Notes: generated by a model from the sequence alone, not told the origin. DNA of 64,000 nucleotides from Rhizobium sp. Leaf453 (GCF_001425605.1 NZ_LMRG01000005.1:62001-126000), one strand, 5' to 3'; numbered from the stretch's first letter, positions 36,136 through 45,892 are shown. Numbers and translations: made by a program.

Positions 36136-37104
36136 ATGACGCAAGTAGAAGCAACCGCCGGTACAATGGGTCACCAGCGGACAAACACGAGCCTGAAAAA
36201 CACGCAACGTGCAGGCCGACCGGCAACCCAGGAACTGGTCCCTTCTCGCTATGCGGTGAAGGTCGGCGAAATTGAAGTGCTGGTGATCAGCGACGGCGTG
36301 CTGCCCCTTCCAACGACGATGTTGGGGCACAATGCCAATCCAACGGAGCGCGCAGCGTGGCTGGACAATATGTTCCTGCCGCAGGAAGCTTTCGACTGGG
36401 CGCTGAATGCGGTGGTGGTGCGCAGCGGCGCGCAGGTCATACTTATCGACGCAGGTCTGGGCCTTGATCCCGAACTGAACCTGCCGCGGGCTGGGCAGCT
36501 TGTGCAGCGACTGGAGAGCGCCGGCATCGACCTCGGCTCCGTGACCGACGTCGTGCTGACCCACATGCATATGGACCACGTTGGCGGGTTGCTCGTCGAT
36601 GGTGTGAAGGAAAAGCTGCGCTCGGACCTGCGCATTCACGTGGCCGCCGCCGAGGTCAAGTTCTGGGAGGCGCCCGATTTCACGCATGTCCAGATGCCTC
36701 CCGGCTTTCCGGATGCGCTTCGTGCGGCCGCCAAACGGTTTGCCGAAGAATACCATGACCAGCTGCGACTGTTCGATGAGGAACACCAGGTGGCTCCAGG
36801 TGTCGTCGTCTCTCGCACCGGCGGCCACACTCCGGGGCACAGCGTGGTGCGCGTCGCGTCCGGCAAAGACCGACTGATGTTTGCCGGCGACGCCGTATTC
36901 GCGGTTGGCTTCGAACATCCCGACTGGTTCAACGGCTTCGAGCACGATCCCGAAGAGGCAGCCCGCGTACGGGTCAGACTTTTAAAAGAGCTGGCGGCAA
37001 CAGGTGAACTGCTGGTGGCCACGCATATGCCATTCCCGTCGGTCGGGCACGTTGCGGTCGACGGAGATGCCTTCCGTTGGGTACCTGTTTTCTGGGATTA
37101 CTGA
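36136..37104 (+). CDS. MBL-fold metallo-hydrolase
   Basis: 322 residues from ATG 36136 with AGGAG upstream. Metallo-beta-lactamase fold: DAGLGLDPEL, the zinc motif THMHMDHVGG (about 141), and later GGHTPGHSV, FAGDAVF and the final His in VATHMPFPSVGHV. The N-terminal 45 residues are extra and unrelated to the fold. These proteins include lactonases, phosphodiesterases and glyoxalases. The neighbourhood does not tell which. Confidence 0.8.
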   Translation: MTQVEATAGTMGHQRTNTSLKNTQRAGRPATQELVPSRYAVKVGEIEVLVISDGVLPLPTTMLGHNANPTERAAWLDNMFLPQEAFDWALNAVVVRSGAQVILIDAGLGLDPELNLPRAGQLVQRLESAGIDLGSVTDVVLTHMHMDHVGGLLVDGVKEKLRSDLRIHVAAAEVKFWEAPDFTHVQMPPGFPDALRAAAKRFAEEYHDQLRLFDEEHQVAPGVVVSRTGGHTPGHSVVRVASGKDRLMFAGDAVFAVGFEHPDWFNGFEHDPEEAARVRVRLLKELAATGELLVATHMPFPSVGHVAVDGDAFRWVPVFWDY

Positions 37105-37246
37105 CCACGCGATGGCCTAGGTGCCAGTCACGCGACCGCATGCGATCCCACAGTCGATCGCATGCGGCTCTCGCGGCAGAGAGTGGACGGTGCCAATGCG
37201 CAACGTTCTCCGCAATTCTTCAAACCACAAATGCCACGAGAAGGTT

Positions 37247-37900
37247 ATGTCCATGACTTCGAACCAAACACGGATGCTCGCTGATGTATTGGTTCCCAGT
37301 ACGCCGCTCGTCGACCGGGCGATTGAGTATGCGCGGGATATCTGTGAACCCTACCTTTTCAATCACGTGATGCGATCCTGGCTCTTTGCGGCGAAGATCG
37401 CCGAGATACAGAATTTAGCGCACGACGCCGAAGTGCTTGCAGTCGGCACATTACTACATGACATCACCCTCAACGACCGATTTGAGGGGCCTCGTCGCTT
37501 CGAAGTGGAAGCCGCCGATCTGGCTCGAAATTTTGCCACTGAAGCCGGGCTCGATGGACGGCGCGCGCAACTGATCTGGGACAGCGTCGCTCTTAACTCG
37601 ACGCCTTCGATCGGGCTCTACAAGGAGGCAGAGATCGCACTTTGCACGACCGGAATCTGCTTTGATGTCGTGGGCCTCAAATACAGCCTCATTCCTTCGT
37701 CCGAGGTGCGAGCGATCATTACCGAGTTTCCCCGGCTTGGGATGAAGAAAAAAATGACCGCATGTTTTTGCCACATTGCCAAGACACAGCCGGAAACCAC
37801 CTACGACAATTTTGTGCGGGATTTTGGCGAGCGGCTGGTTCCTGACTACAAGGTTCCTTCTTCGGTCGATCTTGTCGCCGCAGCCCCCTTTGATGAGTGA
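37247..37900 (+). CDS. HD-domain protein
   Basis: 217 residues from ATG 37247 (GAGAAGG upstream); the open frame reaches further 5' without a good start. HD-type pattern: YLFNHVMRSWLFAAKIAE with the first metal His, then AVGTLLHDITLND with the HD pair and NFATEAGLDGRRAQLIWDS. Such metal-dependent proteins are phosphohydrolases, or in this sub-type cyanamide-hydratase-like. The cyanamide hydratase family also has HxxRSWLF and the LLHDI block, so that is a reasonable alternative name. Confidence 0.75.
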   Translation: MSMTSNQTRMLADVLVPSTPLVDRAIEYARDICEPYLFNHVMRSWLFAAKIAEIQNLAHDAEVLAVGTLLHDITLNDRFEGPRRFEVEAADLARNFATEAGLDGRRAQLIWDSVALNSTPSIGLYKEAEIALCTTGICFDVVGLKYSLIPSSEVRAIITEFPRLGMKKKMTACFCHIAKTQPETTYDNFVRDFGERLVPDYKVPSSVDLVAAAPFDE

Positions 37901-37932
37901 TGCGACAATATCGGTCTTCATTGATGCCGATG

Positions 37933-38835
37933 CTAAAGGTCGGCGAGGATTTTGGCTTCGCTCGCTATGAAGTCGCAGAATAGTCTCACGCGCATCGGGA
38001 CTGTCCGCCCGAAGGCATGCAAGGCGCCGAGCGGAAGCTTCGGAAGCGCGATATCCGGAGCAAGGTCGAGGAGCGTGCCGGCCTGCAATTCGGCCGTCAC
38101 TAGGCATCGCAGCAGATAGGCCGCCCCTATCCCGCTGCGCGCGGCGTGGATCATCGCAATTCCTGTATCGCAATCGACTCGCCCCTTGGGAGTGAAAACA
38201 GTACCGTCGGCAAGCCTGACAGGCTGCACCGTGCCGCCCATCGCGTAGCGGACAAAGGGCAAGCCGGCCAGGTCTTCGGTGGATTTCGGATGGCCCCATG
38301 TTTCGACAAAGGCAGGGGAGGCAACCACGATCGTCGGTAGGTCAGCCAGGCGCCGCACGATCAGATCCTCCTGCAAAGGTTTTCCGGCGCGCAGCGCTAC
38401 ATCATAATCCTCCCGAACCAGATTGACGAAGCGATCGGTTAGCCCGACATCGAGCTGGAGGTCCGGATAACTCTTCGCGAAAGTGCCGAATAGCTGCGGT
38501 AGCAATAGCGGAGCAAGCTCGCCCGGCATACTGATGCGCAGCCTGCCGGACGGTCCCGCCTGTGAACGGATGGCGTCATCGCTGGCATCGAGTTCTCGCA
38601 GAAGCGGTGCGACACGCTCAAAAAATACCTGCCCGTCCTGCGTTAGGGTGAGTGCTCGGGTGGAACGAAGGAAGAGCCGCGTTCCGATTTTTTTCTCCAG
38701 CCGAGCCACGCTTTTCGAGACCGCCGACGGTGTCGTGCTCAGATCGCGTGCGGCTGCCGTAAATGAGCCGGCCTCCACGGTTCGCACGAAAGCCGTCATC
38801 CCAGGCGTCTCATCCAATAGGTTTGGCATTGGCAT
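37933..38835 (-). CDS. LysR-family regulator
   Basis: About 300 residues from ATG 38835 (ATG 38853 and 38829 are alternatives). N-terminal winged helix: MTAFVRTVEAGSFTAAARDL, then TPSAVSKSVARLEKKIGTRLF. A typical periplasmic-binding-like effector domain follows. It is divergent from an SDR gene, the usual layout for LysR control of the neighbour. A 7-bp inverted repeat GGGCACA/TGTGCCC is 6 bases upstream of this start. Confidence 0.85.
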   Translation of the reverse strand: MPMPNLLDETPGMTAFVRTVEAGSFTAAARDLSTTPSAVSKSVARLEKKIGTRLFLRSTRALTLTQDGQVFFERVAPLLRELDASDDAIRSQAGPSGRLRISMPGELAPLLLPQLFGTFAKSYPDLQLDVGLTDRFVNLVREDYDVALRAGKPLQEDLIVRRLADLPTIVVASPAFVETWGHPKSTEDLAGLPFVRYAMGGTVQPVRLADGTVFTPKGRVDCDTGIAMIHAARSGIGAAYLLRCLVTAELQAGTLLDLAPDIALPKLPLGALHAFGRTVPMRVRLFCDFIASEAKILADL

Positions 38836-38840
38836 CTCCG

Positions 38841-38859
38841 GGGCACAGATCATGTGCCC
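38841..38859. promoter_or_regulatory. Inverted repeat in LysR/SDR divergent region
   Basis: GGGCACA-GATCA-TGTGCCC, a perfect 7-bp repeat with a 5-bp spacer. It overlaps a second repeat GATCA..TGATC (38848-38869). Position between a LysR gene and its divergent neighbour makes it a candidate LysR-type operator. Confidence 0.45.
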
Positions 38860-38926
38860 GATCGTGATCTAATCGCATGTCACGCAAGGATTTATCTCTG
38901 TCTCGATGGAAAAAGGAGATAATCAA

Positions 38927-39676
38927 ATGCAACAACTCAAGGACAAGGTTGCCGTCATCACCGGCGGCAACAGTGGCATCGGTAAAGCAACTGCACTTCT
39001 CTTCGCGCAAGAAGGAGCGCAGGTGATCATCACCGGCAGACGTCAGGACGTCGTCGATCAGACGGTCGGCGAGATCGGCCATGGCGCCATCGGGTTGGTG
39101 GGCGACGTCGGCGATCTGGAACATCACAAAATGCTCGCGGAGTTGGTGAAAACCCGCTTCGGCGGTCTGGATGTCTACATGGCCAATGCCGGCGTCATCA
39201 ACCTCACCGCCTCCAGCGACGTGACGCCGGACGACTACGATCGCCACTTCGCCACCAATACCCGCGGTGTGTTCTTCGGCGTGCAGGAAATTGCCCCGCT
39301 GATCCGCGATGGCGGTAATATCATCGTCACGAGTTCGCTTGCCGCGACGAAGGTTCTTCCGGACCACACTGTCTATGCTGGCTCGAAAGCTGCTGTCGCT
39401 GCCTTCGCCAAGAACTGGGCCATCGAGTTCAAGCCACGCAAGATTCGCGTGAACATCCTGAGCCCTGGGCCGGTCGAAACAGCAATCCTCGGGAAGCTGG
39501 GTGTTTCGGAGGCCGATCGCCCGGCATTCGAAGATTACATGGCATCCCTCATTCCCGCAGGCCGAATGGGACGACCGGAGGAACTGGCCCGTGCCGCATT
39601 GTTTCTTGCTTCCGATGCAGGGAGCTTCGTCAACGGTATCGAACTCTATGTCGATGGCGGCATGACTCTGGCTTGA
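38927..39676 (+). CDS. Short-chain dehydrogenase/reductase
   Basis: 249 residues from ATG 38927 with AAGGAG upstream. Classical SDR: cofactor motif TGGNSGIGKATALLFAQEG, NAGV block (ANAGVINL), catalytic Ser (VTSSLAATK), YAGSK active site (about 149) and a C-terminal FVNGIELYVDGGMTL. It is likely NAD(P)-dependent. It sits divergent from a LysR gene and 12 bases upstream of an NTF2-like protein, with which it may be co-transcribed. Confidence 0.85.
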   Translation: MQQLKDKVAVITGGNSGIGKATALLFAQEGAQVIITGRRQDVVDQTVGEIGHGAIGLVGDVGDLEHHKMLAELVKTRFGGLDVYMANAGVINLTASSDVTPDDYDRHFATNTRGVFFGVQEIAPLIRDGGNIIVTSSLAATKVLPDHTVYAGSKAAVAAFAKNWAIEFKPRKIRVNILSPGPVETAILGKLGVSEADRPAFEDYMASLIPAGRMGRPEELARAALFLASDAGSFVNGIELYVDGGMTLA

Positions 39677-39688
39677 AGGAGTAACGTT

Positions 39689-40108
39689 ATGAACGAGCAG
39701 CATAATCCCGAGATCGTCGCGTTCATCGATCGCCTGGCGGAAACGGGCAGCAATTATCGTATGGAGGAGATGGAGAACCTTTACACAGAGGATCTCGGCT
39801 TCCTTGTTTTGACAGAAGACGGCACTATCGCGCGGTTTTCCAAGACGGAAATGTTCGCGGAATTCCGCGCAAGGCGCGATACCGGCGAAAGGCCTCTTTC
39901 GACCGAAAAGCGGATATTGCACATCGAAGAGCAGGGCGACGAGGCGACCGCGGTTCTTTACCGACGCATGAGTGATAGCGCGTCGCCGGCGTTCCACGAG
40001 CTGCGGCTGCGTCGAGTGAATGGCGACTGGCGAGTTTCGGGCGAGACGGTGCTGCCGTGGCCTGAGCTCGCTACCGTCAAAGGGTTCCTTCCGCCGCGCG
40101 AGCACTAA
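39689..40108 (+). CDS. NTF2/SnoaL-like small protein
   Basis: 139 residues from ATG 39689 with AAGGAG upstream. Fits the SnoaL-like or DUF4440 alpha/beta barrel: DRLAETGSNYRMEEMENLYTE, FSKTEMFAEFRARR, then HELRLRRVNGDWRVSGETV at the end. Members bind or isomerise small molecules. It follows an SDR by 12 bases, so they probably share a transcript and pathway. Confidence 0.65.
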   Translation: MNEQHNPEIVAFIDRLAETGSNYRMEEMENLYTEDLGFLVLTEDGTIARFSKTEMFAEFRARRDTGERPLSTEKRILHIEEQGDEATAVLYRRMSDSASPAFHELRLRRVNGDWRVSGETVLPWPELATVKGFLPPREH

Positions 40109-40217
40109 ACGATCGGTCATCTTGCACCCACCCGTTGCACGAAAACCGGCAGTCGGTCCCCGAAGGGTCGGCTGCCGTGGCTTTTAAGCGCGGTAGCGAT
40201 CCGATGTCTATTTCGCG

Positions 40218-41150
40218 TCATAGGGCCGCACGGCGCCATTCGCCAGGTGTCATGCCGGTATTGCGCTTGAACGCGACGCAGAAAGCGGTGAGCGTTGCAT
40301 AGCCTAGCGTTCCGGCTATTTCGGTGATCTGCTGGAGCGGGTCGCGCAGCATTACCATCGCTTGTTCCATCCGTCTCTGGCGCAACCATTCGTGCGGCGT
40401 AAGCCCTGTGCTCATCTTGAACGCACGGCAAAAGTGGAAGCGCGAAAGATTGGCGGCTTCGGCGAGCGCGCCCAACGAAAAATCCCCGCCATTTTCCGAG
40501 GAAAGTCGCTCCAGCGACATGCGCAAAACTCTCGGAGCAAGCCCACCCACGGCCTTATCGGCAGCTTCGACAAAGCCGCTATGGGTCTTCACCAGGTGGA
40601 TGGCGATCAAACTCGCCAGTTGCTGGCGATAAAGCGCCTCCAGGTGAACCGGATCGCCGGGTGACTGAAGGATCAACTCGAGCAGTGTTGCCATGGTGTT
40701 GTCCGGCCGCGCCGTGCTTTCGTTCAGCGGCCGTGCTGCGCCTGGGGATTCTCGTGCGACACGGTCCAGAAGTTGCGGCGACAGATAAAGCTGCACGATG
40801 TCCATAGGACCGTGGATATCCCAGCGTGAACTGGAGCCGGCCGGGATGAACGTGATGCTGCCACGCCGTCCCATGCCCGTCGAATATTCCCCTCCAGACC
40901 GACGTTCCAGGCGCTGCATCGCTCCAAGATAGGTCATGATCACGTTGTCGGTCATGGGCTGCACGATCTCGTGGAATGGATTGTGCTTCCAGCGGGCGAG
41001 CCGGGTGTCGAAAGGATCTTCGATACGGAAGGTTTCCACTGGCGCAGTCCGTAGCACGCGCTGCATCTCTCGGTCCGGCGTCACGCTCGTTTCCGGGGGC
41101 TTGATGCCTGTCTCAGCCGGGCGCTGCTCATTGATGCTAAAGAGAGCCAT
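40218..41150 (-). CDS. AraC-family transcription regulator
   Basis: 310 residues, ATG 41150. The C-terminal double helix-turn-helix is clear: LGALAEAANLSRFHFCRAFK, GLTPHEWLRQRRMEQAMVML, then EIAGTLGYATLTAFCVAFKR and TPGEWRR. The N-terminal 190 residues are a cupin-like effector domain (FIPAGSSSRWDIHG). The nearest likely targets are the convergent SDR/NTF2 pair or the hydrolase at 41428; the sequence does not say which. Confidence 0.85.
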   Translation of the reverse strand: MALFSINEQRPAETGIKPPETSVTPDREMQRVLRTAPVETFRIEDPFDTRLARWKHNPFHEIVQPMTDNVIMTYLGAMQRLERRSGGEYSTGMGRRGSITFIPAGSSSRWDIHGPMDIVQLYLSPQLLDRVARESPGAARPLNESTARPDNTMATLLELILQSPGDPVHLEALYRQQLASLIAIHLVKTHSGFVEAADKAVGGLAPRVLRMSLERLSSENGGDFSLGALAEAANLSRFHFCRAFKMSTGLTPHEWLRQRRMEQAMVMLRDPLQQITEIAGTLGYATLTAFCVAFKRNTGMTPGEWRRAAL

Positions 41151-41427
41151 GGGCGGTTCCTTCCAACGGGCTCGGGGACGAGTACGGGGAAGAATAAAAT
41201 TCTCTCTGGATCAGGGATATCGTCTACGGGGCTATCCCGACCTGTTCCAGAGTTTAGGAACAGGGTACCAAGCGCGAAGGCCGCTCAACCGATCGAGGGG
41301 GTAGCATGTGCAAAGGCACCCCACGCCTAAGTGAAGCTGTACCCGACACAATTTTTGGTAGCAGTTATCAGTTGCAGAATGAAACGGGAAGCGGCGCCGG
41401 CGGCGGATGGCGCCGCTTCCCAGCCGA

Positions 41428-42450
41428 CTAGCTCTTGATGAAGGCGAGCAGGTCGGCGTTGACGATCTCGGCATGCGTCGTGCACATGCCGTGCGGGAGG
41501 CCAGGATAGATTTTAAGTGTCGAGTTCTTCAGGAGCTTTGCCGAAAGGGACGCGGCGTCGGCGACCGGTACGATCTGGTCGTCATCGCCGTGCATGACGA
41601 AGGTAGGCACGGTGATCGCCTTCAAGTCCTCTGTGAAGTCGGTTTCCGAGAACGCCTTGATACCGAGATACTGCGCGTTGGCGCCGCCCATCATCGACTG
41701 GCGCCACCAGTTCTGGACGATGGTCTCAGTCGTCTTGGCGCCTTCACGATTGAAGCCGTAGAAGGGGCCGCTTGCGAGGTCGTAGTAGAATTGACCGCGG
41801 TTCGCGGCAAGCTGTGCGCGGAGGCCGTCGAAGACCTCGATCGGCAGGCCGCCGGGGTTGGCTTTCGTCTTGACCATGATCGGCGGCACGGCACCGATCA
41901 GCACTAGCTTTGCCACGCGCCCGTTCGGCTGACCGTGTTTGGCAACATAGTGCGCTGCTTCGCCGCCGCCTGTGGAGTGACCGATATGAATGGCGTTGCG
42001 AAGATCGAGGTGTTTGGCAACCGCCGCGAAATCTGCTGCATAGTGATCCATGTCGTGGCCATCGCTAACCTGGCCCGAACGTCCATGGCCGCGCCGGTCA
42101 TGGGCGATCACGCGATATCCCTTGCCAAGGAAGAACAGCATCTGGGCGTCCCAGTCGTCAGCAGAGAGGGGCCATCCGTGATGGAAAACGAGCGACTGGG
42201 CGTCTTTGGGGCCCCAGTCCTTGTAGAAGATCTCGACGCCGTCGGGGGTGGTGACATAATTCATATCGCGGCCTTCCTTGGCGGTATTACTGACCTTGGT
42301 GGAGGTGGTTTTGGTTGCCGCAGTGGCGGGCATTGCCGCCAGAACCGGGGCAGAAAGACCAGCGATCAGCAGGCTGCGGCGGAGCGGCAACGGCGCTGCA
42401 AAAAGATGTTCTTTTGGGTTTAACTGGTCTGGGAAAGAATTTCCGATCAT
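41428..42450 (-). CDS. Exported alpha/beta hydrolase, haloperoxidase-like
   Basis: 340 residues from ATG 42450. A signal-like region [20 protein letters not shown] with an RR pair hints at Tat export. The mature domain is of the non-heme haloperoxidase/arylesterase type: [18 protein letters not shown], nucleophile Ser in [11 protein letters not shown], acid in [10 protein letters not shown], and His in [12 protein letters not shown]. Cofactor-free haloperoxidase-type enzymes are esterases with side perhydrolase activity. It stands alone on the minus strand. Confidence 0.8.
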   Translation of the reverse strand: MIGNSFPDQLNPKEHLFAAPLPLRRSLLIAGLSAPVLAAMPATAATKTTSTKVSNTAKEGRDMNYVTTPDGVEIFYKDWGPKDAQSLVFHHGWPLSADDWDAQMLFFLGKGYRVIAHDRRGHGRSGQVSDGHDMDHYAADFAAVAKHLDLRNAIHIGHSTGGGEAAHYVAKHGQPNGRVAKLVLIGAVPPIMVKTKANPGGLPIEVFDGLRAQLAANRGQFYYDLASGPFYGFNREGAKTTETIVQNWWRQSMMGGANAQYLGIKAFSETDFTEDLKAITVPTFVMHGDDDQIVPVADAASLSAKLLKNSTLKIYPGLPHGMCTTHAEIVNADLLAFIKS

Positions 42451-42801
42451 GGCTATCTCCGTGTTGAGTTTTTCCTCGGAGACATTCCTACATGAGACGG
42501 AAAATCATGACCTTTCAGCGTTGCTGAGTGTGTCGTTGGATTGCTGTTCGTTTGATCTGACCAGATCTAAGAGGCATCTGAACCCTGCCCGATGATGCGC
42601 CGAAGCCCCAGGCGCAACGCTTTCGAAGAATGTCGTGAATGATCGGTGGAGATCAGCCGCTACTACACGGACTGCCGCAAGCTGGAGGAAACAGCCACGA
42701 TAGTGGGACTGTATCATGACATCGAAATGAGGGGTCGAGGGTTCAGATCCTGTCAAGGCGATACCGCCGAACACTTTGTCGGAGCGCGCAAAAAAAGGCT
42801 T
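42451..42801. other. Intergenic with a tRNA-like 3' motif
   Basis: About 350 bases without a gene. At 42739-42750 it holds GGGTTCAGATCC followed by TGTCAAGGCGA, the third of three related tRNA-T-arm-like segments in the window. It shares 20 of 27 positions with the copy near 8375. Confidence 0.5.
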
Positions 42802-43707
42802 TCATTGCGTCACGACATCTTTGGCAAGTTCAGTCACAAGGGACCTGAGCCAGCGGTGTGCGGGATCATCACGATACCGCACATGCCAGGCCATTTCGAC
42901 CGGGAAGGTTCCGAGGTCGACAGGTGCTTCAACCACCTTTAGACGCGGATCTCGCTCGAGACTGCGACAGATCAGGCGCGGGAGCGTTGCGCAATAATCG
43001 GTCACCGCGACCATCTCTGGAACTGACAGGAAATGCGTCACTGATACCGCGACCTCACGCTTTAGTTTCTGTTGTCCCAAGGCCTGGAAGACGCCCGCTC
43101 GAATGCGGCCGGGTGGCAGGACGTTGACGTGTTTCAGGCTTTCATAAAGATCTCGCGTCAAGCCTGTTTTGACATCCGGATGGTTGCGGCGCACGATGCA
43201 GGCCAGTCCATCGTCCATCAGATGCTGGACCACGAGGTTGTCAGGCGGATCGATAATCCGCCCCAAGACCATAGCCGTCGTCCCTGAAATAACGCCCGTC
43301 TCGGCTAGATCGTTGCCGAATGGGGTCATGCGAAGTTTGATCCCCGGAGCTTGCTCTCGCAGCCTTGCCACCAGCGCTGGCATCAAGACCAGTTCGACGT
43401 AGCTGTTCGGAGCGATCAGGAACAGCCGCTCCGCGCTTGCCGGATCGAAATCCTGCTGGTGGACGATGAGATCGTCGAGCTGCGCCAATGCGGCCTCGAT
43501 CGTCGGCGCAATCTCCTCGGCAAGCTGTGTCGGTCTGATACCGTAGCGCTCCCGGATGAACAGCGGATCTTTCAACATGTCGCGAAGCCGATTGAGCGAA
43601 TTCGACAGCGCAGGCTGCGTAATGCCGAGACGGCTGGCGGCGCGGGTGACGCTCCGCTCCTCCATGAGAGCCAGAAAGACTGGCAGAAGATTCAGATCGT
43701 ATTTCAT
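42802..43707 (-). CDS. LysR-family regulator
   Basis: 301 residues, ATG 43707. The winged helix begins at the N-terminus: LPVFLALMEERSVTRAASRL then GITQPALSNSLNRLRDML, and FIRERYGIRPT. This NodD/PcaQ-like branch often regulates a divergent neighbour; here that is the DJ-1 gene at 43855, 147 bases away. An effector-binding domain fills the rest. Confidence 0.85.
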   Translation of the reverse strand: MKYDLNLLPVFLALMEERSVTRAASRLGITQPALSNSLNRLRDMLKDPLFIRERYGIRPTQLAEEIAPTIEAALAQLDDLIVHQQDFDPASAERLFLIAPNSYVELVLMPALVARLREQAPGIKLRMTPFGNDLAETGVISGTTAMVLGRIIDPPDNLVVQHLMDDGLACIVRRNHPDVKTGLTRDLYESLKHVNVLPPGRIRAGVFQALGQQKLKREVAVSVTHFLSVPEMVAVTDYCATLPRLICRSLERDPRLKVVEAPVDLGTFPVEMAWHVRYRDDPAHRWLRSLVTELAKDVVTQ

Positions 43708-43854
43708 CCAGATGTAATCGCACGTGAATATCTAAAATCCAACAAGTAAATTTCTCAAATATCTCTCCAGCTGACATGATCACTTCATCGAAAGGCCAGC
43801 AGCGCTGATCGACAATCCAGGCCGGTCCGGCCGCGACCAACAAAGGATAAGACG

Positions 43855-44553
43855 ATGAAAATTCTCATGGTGTTGACTTCGCACGACACGCTTGGCGACA
43901 CCGGCCGCAAGACCGGGTTCTGGCTGGAGGAGCTGGCAGCTCCCTATTACGTTTTCAAGGACGCAGGCGCCGAGATCACGCTTGCTTCGCCCAAGGGCGG
44001 CCAGCCGCCGCTCGACCCGAAGAGCGACGAACCGATGTTCCAGACCGAGCTCACGGCTCGTTTCAAGGCAGACGCCGACGCCAACACCCAGCTCGCCCAG
44101 ACAGTACGCCTCGACAGCGTTGACCAGAAGGATTTCGACACGGTGTTTTATCCCGGCGGTCACGGCCCGATGTGGGATCTCACTGAAGACAAGAATTCCA
44201 TTGCGTTGATCGAATCCTTCATCGCCGCCGGCAAGACCATCGCGTTGGTCTGCCACGCTCCGGGTGTACTGCGCCATGTCAAGAATGCTGATGGCTCGCC
44301 GTTTGCCCAAGGACGCTACCTCACAGGTTTCACCAATACCGAAGAAGAAGGCGTTGGCCTGACCAAGGTCGTACCCTTCCTGGTCGAAGACGTGCTCATC
44401 GCCCAGGGAGCCGTGTTCTCTAAGGTAAAAGATTGGGGCGTTCATACGGTCGTGGATGGCCAGCTCATTACCGGGCAGAATCCGGGATCTTCCGGCGAGG
44501 CCGCCGAAGCTCTGCTCACCGCCCTGCGCCAGACCCGTATCCGGGCAGCCTGA
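43855..44553 (+). CDS. DJ-1/PfpI family protein
   Basis: 232 residues, ATG 43855 (AAAGGATAAG upstream). Class I glutamine amidotransferase-like fold: ITLASPKGGQPPLDPKS, FYPGGHGPMWDLTED, nucleophile Cys in LVCHAPGVL (about 132), and HTVVDGQLITGQNPGSS. Length and features match Hsp31-like glyoxalase III or chaperone members. Divergent LysR gene upstream; a small protein gene follows 64 bases later. Confidence 0.85.
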   Translation: MKILMVLTSHDTLGDTGRKTGFWLEELAAPYYVFKDAGAEITLASPKGGQPPLDPKSDEPMFQTELTARFKADADANTQLAQTVRLDSVDQKDFDTVFYPGGHGPMWDLTEDKNSIALIESFIAAGKTIALVCHAPGVLRHVKNADGSPFAQGRYLTGFTNTEEEGVGLTKVVPFLVEDVLIAQGAVFSKVKDWGVHTVVDGQLITGQNPGSSGEAAEALLTALRQTRIRAA

Positions 44554-44617
44554 TCATTCAGCATCGTGGCCGACCACCAGCAAACGGCAGTCGGCCACCC
44601 GAAAATCGGATATCGAA

Positions 44618-44851
44618 ATGATCAGCCTCAAACCAACCTTCTCCGCTGCACAGGCCCGAGAGATGATCGAGACATCAAAATCCAAGGCGACCGCCTTGGA
44701 TGTATTCTGGGGGCAGGTAATCGGCGCGATCGGCGCTAGCGGTGGCACCGTCGCAGAAGACGTTGCCATCGCGGAGGCTGGCGCAGGGGTTCTGGCCGAC
44801 CTTCTCGTCCCCGCTCGCTCCTACGCCAAACATGGTGCCAAAGCCAAATAA
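44618..44851 (+). CDS. Small hypothetical protein
   Basis: 77 residues from ATG 44618; a longer frame starting at 44456 overlaps the DJ-1 gene and is unlikely. Alanine-rich and helical, with IGAIGASGGTVAEDVAIAEA. No family recognised, and the ribosome site is weak. Likely co-transcribed with the DJ-1 gene. Confidence 0.45.
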   Translation: MISLKPTFSAAQAREMIETSKSKATALDVFWGQVIGAIGASGGTVAEDVAIAEAGAGVLADLLVPARSYAKHGAKAK

Positions 44852-45018
44852 CCATCGGCACCGTAATCTGATCCCATTCTGAAGGCCGCATGTCCGTGGC
44901 TTGACCCTTCATCGCGCGTTGTAGCGCCCGATTTCAACAATGGTTGTTTCGGGATCGGGACAACTGCGCGCTCAATTTCCCTTCCGATCACCATGATTTC
45001 TCAAAAAGGATGCATGAA

Positions 45019-45771
45019 ATGAAACTCCTGAACTCGCTCATCTCGGCTGTTGCAATCACAGCCAGTGTCGCCCTGCCGGTGGCTGCGGCAGACTTTAGCG
45101 CCAAGACCGTTGTCCTCGTTCACGGGGCATTTGCCGATGGTTCTTCTTGGAACAAGGTCATACCGCTTCTCAAAAAGGCAGGACTGAAGGTCGTGGCGGT
45201 CCAGAACCCGTTGGACACACTGGAAAATGACGTCGCCTTCACTGACCGGGCCATTGCCAATGCTGAAGGCCCGGTCGTGTTGGTCGGTCACTCCTACGGC
45301 GGCGCCGTCATAACGCAGGCGGGTGTCAATCCGAAGGTTCATTCCCTCGTGTATGTCGCGGCGTATGCGCCAGAGGTCGGCCAGTCGGTACTCGATACGC
45401 AGAAGCCATATCCGGATGCGCCCGGCAGGCCGTTCATCGTGAAAGATGACGCCGGATATCTGAAATTCACCGACGAAGGCATCTTCGACTACTTTGCACC
45501 GGATCTGCCTCGCGACGAACAGGAACTGATCGCAGCGACACAGGGCGCATTTGGCGTCAAGGCGATCTCGACCCCTCTGACCCAGGCCGCGTGGCACACC
45601 GTTCCCTCGTTCGAGGTCGTCTCGACCGATGACAGGGTGATCCAGCCCCAACTGTAGCGAGACCAGGTCAAGCGTCTCAAGGCAACAGCCGTCGAAGTGG
45701 CCGCCAGCCATGTCGTGATGCTGTCGCACCCGGATGTGGTGGCGAAGCTGATCATTGAGGCCGCGAAGTAA
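45019..45771 (+). pseudogene. Exported alpha/beta hydrolase with an in-frame TAG
   Basis: Starts at ATG 45019 (AAAAAGGA eight bases upstream) with a signal peptide (LISAVAITASVALPVAA). The body reads VVLVHGAFADGSSWNKVI, then VLVGHSYGGAV. A TAG at 45655-45657 ends the frame after VIQPQL, but the same frame continues for 37 residues to TAA at 45769-45771 and includes SHVVMLSHPDVV, where the catalytic His lies. The intact paralogue at 28482 has the equivalent tail. So a single nonsense change removes the catalytic end; readthrough is the alternative. Confidence 0.75.
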
Positions 45772-45857
45772 TAGCGGCCTCATGACGGGCAGCCTACAAT
45801 GGGCTTCCATGCAGCAGTCACATCGTGACTACATGCCGCATCGTCACCAAGTATTTG

Positions 45858-45892
45858 GCAACACCGCAGCAATCCGCGGCGGTGTTGCTTTT
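45858..45892 (+). terminator. Rho-independent terminator
   Basis: Perfect 10-bp stem GCAACACCGC / GCGGTGTTGC around an 11-nt loop, followed by TTTT on the plus strand. It closes the transcript of the hydrolase gene at 45019. Confidence 0.75.
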
